Shown here: in pieces, positions 8,596 through 16,688 of the stretch | Layout: every line of letters begins with the position of its first letter | How positions within the stretch are numbered: the stretch's first letter is position 1 | Assembly: GCA_003151335.1 (NCBI GenBank) | Contig: PLXE01000091.1 | Location: 1-64,000 of the forward strand | Length of the DNA stretch: 64,000 bases | Source of the DNA: Acidobacteriaceae bacterium | GTDB lineage: Bacteria > Acidobacteriota > Terriglobia > Terriglobales > Acidobacteriaceae | Reading direction: 5' to 3' | Made by a program: the position numbers and the translations under genes | Notes under the pieces: generated by a model | What the model was told of the DNA's origin: nothing | Database searches by the model: none | What the model saw: only the letters and a program-made list of their open reading frames with translations

Positions 8596-10593
8596 ATGGC
8601 AGAGAGCAAGGACATCGATCGCAACGGCGTGCAGATTGGAGTGTACGTCTGTCATTGCGGCACGAATATCGCCGGAACTGTAGATGTAAAGGCCCTGACC
8701 GAGTATGCCGCCACTTTGCCGGGCGTCACCATGGCGCGTAACTACAAGTATGTATGCTCCACGCCGGGCCAGGAACTGATCAAGCGCGACATCCACGAAC
8801 TCGGACTCAATCGCATTGTCGTGGCAGCATGCTCACCGTGTCTGCACGAGAAGACTTTCCGTAACGTCGTGGCCGAAGCGGGACTCAACCCCTACTACTT
8901 CCAGATGGTGAATATCCGGGAGCACGACTCCTGGGTGCACACCGACAAGCGGGCGGCCACGGAGAAGGGTAAGGATCTCATCCGCGCTGCCGTGCGCCGT
9001 GTGCGGCTGCATAAGCCCCTGGAGAGGAAGCGCGTCTCTATCAATCCGGCAGTGCTGATCGTGGGCGGAGGTATTGCCGGTATTCACGCAGCGCTGACCA
9101 TGGCCAATGCCGGCAAGCACGTCTATCTCGTCGAGCGCGACGCCACCATCGGCGGGCACATGGCGATGTTTGACAAGACGTTCCCCACCCTCGACTGCGC
9201 CGCTTGCATCCTCACGCCGAAGATGACCGCCGTGAAGTCCCATCACAATATCACTTTGTGGACCTTGTCCGAGGTCACTCAGGTGGACGGCTACGTCGGC
9301 AACTACCAGGTGACGATCAAGCATAAGCCACGCTACGTGATTGAAGATGCGTGCGTGGGTTGCATGGAGTGCATTGACGCCTGCGTCTACAAGCAGGCCA
9401 AGGTGCCCGACGAGTTCAACATGTACCTCGGCAAGCGCAAGCCAATCTACATTCCATTTCCGCAGGCCGTCCCCCAGGTGGTGGTCATTGATCGGGAAAG
9501 CTGTATCGAGTTCAAGTCAGGCAAATGTAAGAAGACTTGCGTGGAGGTCTGTGCCGACCGCAAAGCCATTGATTTCAAGCAGCAGGAAACCACCGAAACA
9601 ATCGAGGTGGGGACCATCATCCTGGCCACCGGATTCTTTACGTTTGACGCCAAGCGTGTTCCCTATTATGGCTACGGAATCTACCCCAACGTGTACACGG
9701 GGCTCGAAGTCGAGCGCCTGATCAACGCCGCCGGGCCCACCAACGGAGAGGTGATCCTACGGGACGGTCGGAAACCACAGAGAGTGGCCATTGTCCACTG
9801 TGTTGGCAGCCGCGACGAGAACACGAATCGGTACTGTTCCAGGGTTTGCTGCATGTACTCCCTGAAGCTGGCCCATCTGATTAAGGAAAAGACTGAGGCG
9901 GAAGTTTTCAACTTCTACATCGACATGCGTACCCCAGGTAAAGGCTTCGAGGAGTTCTACAACCGCGTGGCCGATGAAGGGACGCACTTCGTACGCGGCC
10001 GTGTGGCTGACATCTACCCTAATCCTGGAGATGGCGGCCGTTTGCTCGTCTGCGCCGAAGACACCCTTATGAGCACGGTGCGCAAAATCCCCGTGGATAT
10101 GGTCGTGCTTTCCACCGGACTGGAGCCGCAGGCCGACGCCCAGGATGTCCGCCGCCGTTTTCACATAACCTGTTCAACCGAAGGCTTCTTCCTGGAACGC
10201 CATCCTAAGCTGGCTCCGGTGAACACCTTCACTGACGGCGTCTTCTTGGCGGGATGCTGCCAGGGTCCTAAGGATATTCCCGACACGGTAGCGCAGGCAG
10301 GCGCCGCCGCGGCAGAAGCCCTGGCCTTAATCGACATCGGCTACATCGAACAGGAGCCGAACACCGCCCATGTCCTGGAAGAGGTCTGCTCAGGTTGCAA
10401 GACGTGTATCCCACTCTGTCCCTATCAAGCCATATCGTTCGCGGAGAACAAGAAGAAGGCCGAGATCAACGAGGTGCTCTGCAAGGGCTGTGGGACCTGC
10501 GTCGCTTCATGCCCGTCTGGATCGGTCCAGCAGAACCTGTTCGAGGATGAGCAGATCTTTGCCGAAATCGAGGGGTTACTAGCCTATGCCTGA
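8596..10593 (+). CDS. hdrA: HdrA-type heterodisulfide reductase subunit A
   Basis: A 665-residue HdrA, the FAD subunit that in methanogens performs flavin-based electron bifurcation between H2, ferredoxin and heterodisulfide. It has an N-terminal Cys domain (VYVCHCGTN, AACSPCLHE), the thioredoxin-reductase-like FAD domain with VGGGIAG near residue 156, an inserted ferredoxin segment (CVGCMECIDAC near 252) and two C-terminal [4Fe-4S] motifs near 598 and 629 (CSGCKTCIPLCP, CKGCGTCVASCP). AGGAG precedes the ATG at good spacing. The stop overlaps mvhD by 8 bases. No hdrB or hdrC follows; the fused Fe-S proteins upstream are the likely replacements. Confidence 0.93.
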   Translation: MAESKDIDRNGVQIGVYVCHCGTNIAGTVDVKALTEYAATLPGVTMARNYKYVCSTPGQELIKRDIHELGLNRIVVAACSPCLHEKTFRNVVAEAGLNPYYFQMVNIREHDSWVHTDKRAATEKGKDLIRAAVRRVRLHKPLERKRVSINPAVLIVGGGIAGIHAALTMANAGKHVYLVERDATIGGHMAMFDKTFPTLDCAACILTPKMTAVKSHHNITLWTLSEVTQVDGYVGNYQVTIKHKPRYVIEDACVGCMECIDACVYKQAKVPDEFNMYLGKRKPIYIPFPQAVPQVVVIDRESCIEFKSGKCKKTCVEVCADRKAIDFKQQETTETIEVGTIILATGFFTFDAKRVPYYGYGIYPNVYTGLEVERLINAAGPTNGEVILRDGRKPQRVAIVHCVGSRDENTNRYCSRVCCMYSLKLAHLIKEKTEAEVFNFYIDMRTPGKGFEEFYNRVADEGTHFVRGRVADIYPNPGDGGRLLVCAEDTLMSTVRKIPVDMVVLSTGLEPQADAQDVRRRFHITCSTEGFFLERHPKLAPVNTFTDGVFLAGCCQGPKDIPDTVAQAGAAAAEALALIDIGYIEQEPNTAHVLEEVCSGCKTCIPLCPYQAISFAENKKKAEINEVLCKGCGTCVASCPSGSVQQNLFEDEQIFAEIEGLLAYA

Positions 10594-11104
10594 TGTAAGT
10601 TCCAACCTGTCACAAGCTGTGCCGCTCGAGGCTGAACAGCCAGCTTTCGAACCCAGAGTAGTGGCCTTCTTTTGTACCTGGTGCACCTACATGGCGGCCG
10701 ATCTCGCCGGCACTTCACGCATGAAGTATGCCCCCAATGTGCGGGTAATTCGAGTGATGTGCTCAGGACGCATCGATCCCCAGTTCGTGCTGGCGGCTTT
10801 CGCTAACGGCGCGGACGGCGTGCTTATCGGCGGATGCCATCCCGGTGACTGCCATTACCAGGAAGGCAATTACAACTGCCTGCGCCGCGTCCGCCTGCTT
10901 AAGCGCGTACTCGAGGAACTGGGCATCGAAGAGGACCGCTTTCGCTTGGAATGGATTTCAGCGGCCGAAGGCGATCGAGTGCGAGTGGTCATCAATGACA
11001 TGGTGGAGAAGCTGCGGGCGCTCGGGCCGCTACAGATGAAGAAGGAAGTGGCGCTCCGACCGCTCAGCCCGGAGGAGCATGCGCTGCAGGAGGTGGCCGT
11101 ATGA
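10586..11104 (+). CDS. mvhD: MvhD-like [2Fe-2S] hydrogenase delta subunit
   Basis: A 172-residue MvhD/FrhD-like adaptor that carries electrons from the [NiFe] hydrogenase to HdrA through a [2Fe-2S] cluster. Conserved cysteines are visible in FFCTWCTYMAAD, VMCSGRIDP and GCHPGDCHYQEGN. The N-terminal extension and the C-terminal 30 residues are variable in the family. It starts inside the end of hdrA (8-base overlap) and overlaps mvhG by the ATGA at 11101, so HdrA-MvhD-MvhG are strongly coupled. Confidence 0.93.
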   Translation: MPDVSSNLSQAVPLEAEQPAFEPRVVAFFCTWCTYMAADLAGTSRMKYAPNVRVIRVMCSGRIDPQFVLAAFANGADGVLIGGCHPGDCHYQEGNYNCLRRVRLLKRVLEELGIEEDRFRLEWISAAEGDRVRVVINDMVEKLRALGPLQMKKEVALRPLSPEEHALQEVAV

Positions 11105-12072
11105 CACGGGAAAAACCGAAAATTGCCTTCTACTGGTGCGCATCCTGCGGTGGCTGTGAGGAGGCTGTGGTTGACTTGGCAGAGGAAATCCTCGATGTGG
11201 TCGCCGCCGCGGACATCGTGTTCTGGCCGGTCGCGCTCGACTTCAAACGCCGCGACGTCGAGCAGATGCCAGATGGCTCCATTCTGGCGACATTCCTGAA
11301 CGGCGCAATCCGTACGTCGGAACAGGAAGAGATGGCCAAACTGCTGCGCCGCAAATCGAAGTTGCTTGTGGCCTTTGGCTCGTGCTCACACCTGGGCGGC
11401 ATTCCCGGACTCGCCAATCTTTTCACTCGCGAGAGCATCCTGCAGACGGTGTATTTCGAAACCCCCACCACTGAGAATCCTGAATGTGTACTTCCTGGCG
11501 TACCAGGGAAAGATGGGAACGGTAAACTTACGCTCCCTTACTTCTCGGAGCGGGTTCGCGCGCTCGACCAGGTTGTCGAGGTCGACTACTACCTGCCCGG
11601 CTGCCCGCCGCTGCCGAGGATTATCACGCGCGCCGTGGCGACGCTGCTCGGGGAACATCTGCCGGATAAGGGAAGTGTTCTCGCTCCTGATGAAGCGCTT
11701 TGCACCGAATGTCCACGTAAGGATTCCAAGCCGGAAAAAATTGCGCTGAAGTCATTCAAGCGGCCGCAGGAGATCCTGATCGACGAAACCCAATGCCTGC
11801 TTGCGCAGGGGTTGCTGTGCCTGGGACCGGCAACTCGCGCGGGATGCGAGGCGCCTTGCGTACAGGGCAACATGCCTTGCACCGGTTGCTGCGGTCCACC
11901 AGGACGAGTGCGGGACCAGGGAGCCAAGGCACTGTCGGCGATCGCCTCGCTAGTGGACAGCCAGGATGAACAGGAAATTGATACCGTCCTGGCTAGTATT
12001 CCGGACCCAGTCGGCACTTTCTATCGCTACAGCCTGCCGGCTTCGCTGCTGGCACACAGCCGTAAGGTTTAG
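11101..12072 (+). CDS. mvhG: [NiFe] hydrogenase small subunit, MvhG type
   Basis: A 323-residue small subunit with no twin-arginine signal, so cytoplasmic. The proximal-cluster ligands are seen in CASCGGCEE (about residue 13), GSCSHLGG and LPGCPP. The C-terminal half holds many more cysteines (LCTECPRK, AGCEAPCVQ, PCTGCCGP) for two further Fe-S clusters, consistent with group 3 enzymes. It relays electrons from MvhA to MvhD. It overlaps mvhD by four bases and precedes mvhA by 36 bases. Confidence 0.92.
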   Translation: MTREKPKIAFYWCASCGGCEEAVVDLAEEILDVVAAADIVFWPVALDFKRRDVEQMPDGSILATFLNGAIRTSEQEEMAKLLRRKSKLLVAFGSCSHLGGIPGLANLFTRESILQTVYFETPTTENPECVLPGVPGKDGNGKLTLPYFSERVRALDQVVEVDYYLPGCPPLPRIITRAVATLLGEHLPDKGSVLAPDEALCTECPRKDSKPEKIALKSFKRPQEILIDETQCLLAQGLLCLGPATRAGCEAPCVQGNMPCTGCCGPPGRVRDQGAKALSAIASLVDSQDEQEIDTVLASIPDPVGTFYRYSLPASLLAHSRKV

Positions 12073-12108
12073 ACCTGATCAGGAAAAAGTTCTGTTTTGA
12101 GGTGTCTC

Positions 12109-13677
12109 ATGGCCGATGCAACAACTGCCGAAAAAGCATGGAGCCAAGCCGCCAAAAAAGCGGGCGAACAATATCTTCATCGCCGCATCACCATTGACCC
12201 AGTGACGCGTCTGGAGGGCCACGGCAAGATCGAAGTCTTTCTCGACGATGCTGGCGAGGTGGATCGCGCCTATTTCCAGGTACCAGAGCTGCGAGGCTTC
12301 GAAAAGTTCGTGCAAGGCCGTCCGGTTGAAGAGATGCCGCAGATCACATCGCGCATCTGTGGGGTGTGTCCCACGGCGCACCACATGGCGGCAACCAAAG
12401 CGCTAGACGCCGTCTACCATGTCGAACCACCTGAGGCGGCGAAGAAGATCCGTGAACTCCTGTACTCCACTTTCATGGTCGAGGACCACACTCTTCACTT
12501 CTACTACCTTGGCGGACCCGATTTCGTTGTCGGTCCCGATGCTGCGCCATCGCAACGCAACATCCTGGGGGTGATACAGGCTGTCGGCATCGAGAACGCA
12601 AAAAAGGTAATTAGCATGCGCCGCCGTTTGCGCGAACTGATTGCTCTGGTGGGCGGCAAGCCGGTACATCCGGTCTTCGGACTTCCCGGCGGGGTCGCCA
12701 AACGTTTCACCCCGGACATGCAGAAGCAGTTCCAGGAAGCGGCCGAAGATGCCGTGGCCTTTGCCGCATTCACGCTCAAGGTTTTCGATGATCTTGTACT
12801 CAGCAAGCGTGAATACCTCGAACTCATCACCTCCGCCGACTACACCCATCGCACCTATTACATGGGGCTGGTTGACGACGAGAATCATGTCAACTTCTAT
12901 GATGGCAACATCCGTATCGTTACGCCGGATGGGCAGGAGTGGAAGAAGTTCCCGGGAACAGATTATGCCGAGGTTATCGCCGAGCATGTCGAACCTTGGA
13001 GCTATGCGAAGTTCTGCTACTTGAAATCCCTGGGCTGGAACGGCTTCGCTGACGGCAACGATACGAGCATTTACAGCGTCGCGCCTCTGGCGCGCCTAAA
13101 TGCTTCCGATGGCATGGCCACGCCGCTCGCCCAAGAGCAATATCGCCGCTTCTTCACGACTCTGGGCGGCAAGCCTGTGCACCATACTCTGGCCAATCAC
13201 TGGGCTCGGTTGGTGGAGCTGCTGTACGCCGCTGAGCGCATGCGCGAGCTGGCGCATGACGACCGCCTGCTCGCTCCCGAATACCGGCTGCTGCCGACCG
13301 CACTCCCGACCGAAGGAGTCGGAGTCGTGGAAGCACCACGCGGAACGCTCATCCACCACTATCACACTGACGAGCATGGAATCGTTCTGCGCGCGAACCT
13401 CATCGTGGCCACTCAGAACAACTCGGCGCGCATTGCCCTGAGCGTGGACAAAGCGGCCAAGGGCTTGATCCATGGCGACGACGTTCCAGAAGCAGTGTTG
13501 AACAAAATCGAGATGGCATTCCGCGCATACGACCCTTGCAACGCGTGCGCGACTCACGCCTTCCCTGGAGAAACGGGGCTGGGTGTCAGAGTGCATGATG
13601 GTAAAGGAAATGTGATTGCCGAGTTACGACGCGATCATAATGGTCAAGTAACCAAGAACCGATCAGTTCGGAGGTGA
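12109..13677 (+). CDS. mvhA: [NiFe] hydrogenase large subunit, MvhA type
   Basis: The catalytic subunit, 522 residues from the ATG at 12109, which has GAGGTG five bases upstream; a TTG in frame at 12097 is a weaker start. Nickel ligands are present as RICGVC (residues 83-88) and DPCNACATH (475-483), with VTRLEGHGKIEVFLDD near the N-terminus. Both motifs use cysteine, so this is [NiFe], not [NiFeSe]. A 39-residue tail follows the final His and should be removed by an M52 protease such as the one at 656-1186. Order and Cys pattern point to group 3 (HdrA-linked, F420-non-reducing type). H2 uptake or evolution cannot be read from sequence. Confidence 0.93.
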   Translation: MADATTAEKAWSQAAKKAGEQYLHRRITIDPVTRLEGHGKIEVFLDDAGEVDRAYFQVPELRGFEKFVQGRPVEEMPQITSRICGVCPTAHHMAATKALDAVYHVEPPEAAKKIRELLYSTFMVEDHTLHFYYLGGPDFVVGPDAAPSQRNILGVIQAVGIENAKKVISMRRRLRELIALVGGKPVHPVFGLPGGVAKRFTPDMQKQFQEAAEDAVAFAAFTLKVFDDLVLSKREYLELITSADYTHRTYYMGLVDDENHVNFYDGNIRIVTPDGQEWKKFPGTDYAEVIAEHVEPWSYAKFCYLKSLGWNGFADGNDTSIYSVAPLARLNASDGMATPLAQEQYRRFFTTLGGKPVHHTLANHWARLVELLYAAERMRELAHDDRLLAPEYRLLPTALPTEGVGVVEAPRGTLIHHYHTDEHGIVLRANLIVATQNNSARIALSVDKAAKGLIHGDDVPEAVLNKIEMAFRAYDPCNACATHAFPGETGLGVRVHDGKGNVIAELRRDHNGQVTKNRSVRR

Positions 13678-13836
13678 TCGCTTAACGCGCAAGTGCTTAT
13701 GAACGATTGGCTTCAATAACAGACTTGCCATTTCGCTGGAGCGAAGATCAGCGACGTGGAAAATACCAACTGCGGAAGCGTGCTTCACGTGCAACGACTC
13801 GGCGAGCCTATTGACAGATCCAGAGGAGGGGTTCGC

Positions 13837-14301
13837 ATGATACACACAGTTGAACCGATTCTCAGAGGGAACCCGTTCTTCGAAGGCTTGGAAGAAAAGC
13901 ACGTCGAATCGATCGGCGGATGCGCTCGGAGCGTTCTCTTTGAGCAAGGACAGGTCATCTTCCATGAAGGTGAGCCAGCGGACCAATTTTACGTTATCCG
14001 CGAAGGCCTGGTGTCAATACAGTTCATGATTCCTCATAGGGGTCTGACCACCGTGCAATCGGTGGGCGAGGGAGATGTGCTGGGGTGGTCCTGGCTGTTT
14101 CCTCCCTATCGCTGGCATTTTGACGCGCGGGCGCAGCAGTCGACATACGCGCTGGCGTTTGATGCGAAGCGCCTGCGAAGCATGTGCGAAGAGGACCACG
14201 ATCTGGGCTACGAGATGTTCAGGCGGTTTATGCAGGTTGTCACCGAGCGCCTGGAGGCCACGAGATTGCAACTATTGGATGTTTATGACAGCCATAAGTG
14301 A
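13837..14301 (+). CDS. Single cyclic-nucleotide-binding-domain protein
   Basis: A 154-residue protein that is almost entirely one CRP-type cNMP-binding beta-roll: VLFEQGQVIFHEGEPADQFY, a glycine-rich GEGDVLGWSWLF turn and the following helix. No DNA-binding helix-turn-helix follows, so it is not a classic CRP/FNR factor. ATG at 13837 has a very strong GAGGAGGGG site six bases upstream; an in-frame ATG at 13756 lacks one. It follows mvhA by 159 bases in the same direction and may sense a ligand or dock to an enzyme of this system, which is inference. Confidence 0.8.
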   Translation: MIHTVEPILRGNPFFEGLEEKHVESIGGCARSVLFEQGQVIFHEGEPADQFYVIREGLVSIQFMIPHRGLTTVQSVGEGDVLGWSWLFPPYRWHFDARAQQSTYALAFDAKRLRSMCEEDHDLGYEMFRRFMQVVTERLEATRLQLLDVYDSHK

Positions 14302-14487
14302 GTAAAAAAGATCTATTATTTGACTTAGGTTAACAATCGGACACTGAGGGAATAAGGGGTTTTTAATGGCGACGACAGGAGAGCGTAAAAGGGCAGCGCG
14401 GGTTCCCGAAGCATTCAGGGTGTGGGGGTTTGACCGCAAAACATATCCAAAGTTCCTTAAATGGTTGGCTACCCCGCAAGGCGCTGA

Positions 14488-14682
14488 GCCATCATCCACT
14501 CAATGGTGAACGGCTTGGCCTCGCGCGAAGTAGGCGGCAAGAAGGTCATATTGCCCGTTTGGCACGATGTCGGGTTCGACGATGTGAGGGGATATTCACC
14601 AACGCTGGCAGATCGCGTGGCCGTGAGTACCAACGAGGGGTTGGAAAGAGTAGTGGAGCGATTGCTGCTGGCGATGAAGTGA
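14488..14682 (+). pseudogene. TIR-domain protein, C-terminal fragment
   Basis: After an in-frame stop at 14485 the frame reads into GLASREVGGKKVILPVWHDV, then YSPTLADRVAVST and a short amphipathic helix, ending with TGA at 14680. This is the C-terminal third of a bacterial TIR domain (the ELxGL.xRE...K.ILPVWH block). The N-terminal part with the nucleotide site is absent; an ATG at 14503 exists but would start inside the fold. A 47-codon frame at 14366-14509 with an AAGGGG site overlaps it in another frame and shows no similarity I recognise. It is a remnant, probably of a defence or NADase gene. Confidence 0.6.
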
Positions 14683-15197
14683 CCCAGCCCGTCTCGCTGA
14701 GTGTGCTCCACGTCTAACAATCGGCTCCCAAGTGCCGCTTACTGACCCGATTCTCCTTGCCCAAAATCTTGTGTTATTGGGCAGGCGAGTAAGGCTCCGA
14801 CTGTCATCGCAGAATCAGGAACTTGCGACAAGTAATTCAGCAGGGCAATTGGGCAAGCCGCAGAGCGCCTTTTGAGCATTGCCATTGCTTGCATTGACCA
14901 GGATGCTGCTGGCAGACTCGGCGTCAAATCGAATCCTCGCCAAACCTTGTCCGCACCAGCCATGGGCCTGGCATCCGGGATGGGAGTCGGCCTTTCCATT
15001 TTTCCCTCACTCTCCCCTGCGGCACAGATCACTGACAAACCACCAGCCGCAGGCGTGAAATTGTAACGGCTGCCGGTCGAGAGGGGATTTCCGGCCTTTT
15101 TTCACGGGGGGTACGCGCCGGCAAGTCCAGAGTGGACCGACGGTCTCCGGAATTGCAGCCCCAGCCGCCCCAGCCCCAAGGCGCGAAAGGAGACGCC
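14683..15197. other. Non-coding or degraded stretch
   Basis: About 500 bases after the TIR fragment. Open frames on both strands (14872-15066 plus, 14739-15038 minus) have no recognisable domain and poor starts. A small hairpin with GCCGG/CCGGC arms at 15072-15095 followed by six T could be a weak terminator. I see no supported gene. Confidence 0.4.
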
Positions 15198-16295
15198 ATG
15201 CGTAGAATCCTGGTAGCAACTTTGCTCCTTCTCTTCCCGATGAGTTTTCCTCCGGCAGCGGCCCAATCGACCCCGGAAACTTCCGTCAACCCTCCGAGTG
15301 CCTCGGCTGCAGCCCACGCCAGTTTCGCTGAGGACTATCTGATCCTCATACCGAAACTCAAAAAGGAAGAGATTAGCCTATTGCTGAACGATGCAGCCAA
15401 GAAGGGGTATCGGTTCGCCGGCGCTGCTCTGGGCGGCCACATGTTCACCGTCATGTCGCGCCCGAAAGGCTGGTCAGGCGGTGCGCGCTACGAGTACTCA
15501 ATCATCACCGCCAATTGAGGATCGACGCTCGACAAGGAACTCACCGCAGCCTACCAGGATGGTTGGCGGCTGCGCGAGTTGATCGGCATCGACTTCACTA
15601 GGCCGCCGTTCCTCCACTTGGCCGTGCTCGAGAAAGAGATCGGTAAGCCGGCTGGGGCCGAGGAGGTCCGCCTGGTGCACGCGCAGATGCCCTCCACCCT
15701 CGAAAAGGGACTTCAGCAAGCCGCTTCAGAAGGATTCCGGTTCGCGGGCATCAGCGACAACCTCTGGGGCCTCAGCGCCGTCATGACGCGGCCAGCAGGC
15801 GTGAAACCGGAGGCGCGCTTCTCCTACCGCCTCACGCGCCATCCGGAAGAAGTGGCCGCCGAGGGCTATCGTCCGGTGAAGACGTTCCACGCGGTCATCG
15901 CCGGAGAGGCGATTCTCGAGAGGGATGCGCAGATGGCTCCCGAAAAGGTCTCCTTGAAGCTGATCGCGCCGTGGCGCATCTCCACGTTGGTTCGGCAACT
16001 GCAGGAGGCCGAGTCCGGTGGATATCGTTGGGTGGCGATGGACAGTCTTAGGAGCACCCTGTGGGTCAAGTACCCGGACAGTCCGGAAGGCGGGTATTCG
16101 TACTTTGTGATCAAAATGGAGCCAGGCAGCCCGGGAGAGGATCTGGAAGCCCACTCGTTCGTCACATCCGACAGCGAGGGGAAGTGGGTCCCGGTTGCGG
16201 CGAAAGAGTTGGAAGGCAACTCGTTTGTGGCTGTCCACGCCGCTTCGACGTCTGAGTATCAGCTTGTGTTCGAGAGACCTCGGCAGCCTAATTAG
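15198..16295 (+). pseudogene. Secreted repeat protein interrupted by one in-frame TGA
   Basis: Reading one frame from ATG 15198 to TAG 16295 gives 366 codons broken only by TGA at 15516-15518 (..IITAN-stop-GSTLDKEL..). The start has AAAGGAGA upstream and a signal peptide ending near AAAQS. The body repeats a unit with an amphipathic helix and a strand: LLLNDAAKKGYRFAGAAL, LEKGLQQAASEGFRFAGI and VRQLQEAESGGYRWVAM, each followed by a strand ending in Y/F-S. I do not recognise a named family; the repeat recalls small DUF4177-like folds. The stop is most simply a nonsense mutation, for example of a Trp or Arg codon. Confidence 0.65.
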
Positions 16296-16672
16296 CTTTT
16301 GGTTATGGCACAAAATACAACGGATTGCGGGCTAAGAAGACCCGCCTGAAAGTGCTGAGTGAAGGGAAAAAGGTCATGCTTCGATAAGGCATGTGGGACG
16401 TAGCGGGACCCAGTTCCGGACGGCTTGTCGGCTACCCTTCCCCAATCCGCACAATAGATTTGCTCGACGCAGGTAAGCCGTGGAAAGGATTGCGCCGGTG
16501 AGATTGGCTCGTGCGAGATTGGCTGACGAGAGCTCAGTACCACCCCAATGCGAAGATGCCTCCCGCCCAGCAATACACAATTGAGAGCTGGACGGGAGAC
16601 CAAGTTGGGCTCGTCAAGTATGTAATGAAGGGTTCTGGCGAGAATGTGCTTGTCAGTTTCGAAGCGAAGTAA
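16292..16672 (+). pseudogene. Degraded gene remnant with in-frame TAA and TGA
   Basis: The frame through 16292-16672 reads protein-like sequence (YGTKYNGLRAKKTRLKVL, then GRLVGYPSPIRTIDLLDAGK, then QQYTIESWTGDQVGLVKYVM) but is cut by TAA at 16385 and TGA at 16499 and has no start or signal peptide. It ends with TAA at 16670. The continuous, polar and aromatic composition across both stops suggests the C-terminal part of a decayed secreted gene. Family unknown. It fills the gap between two genes coding for secreted proteins. Confidence 0.45.
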
Positions 16673-16688
16673 GTTTGGGAAAAAAGTC

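Noticed and set aside
12109-13677. Selenocysteine in the hydrogenase large subunit
   Set aside because: Both nickel motifs use TGT or TGC codons; no in-frame TGA is present.
14739-15066. Short open frames on both strands in the gap after the TIR fragment
   Set aside because: They overlap each other, have no good start and no recognisable domain.
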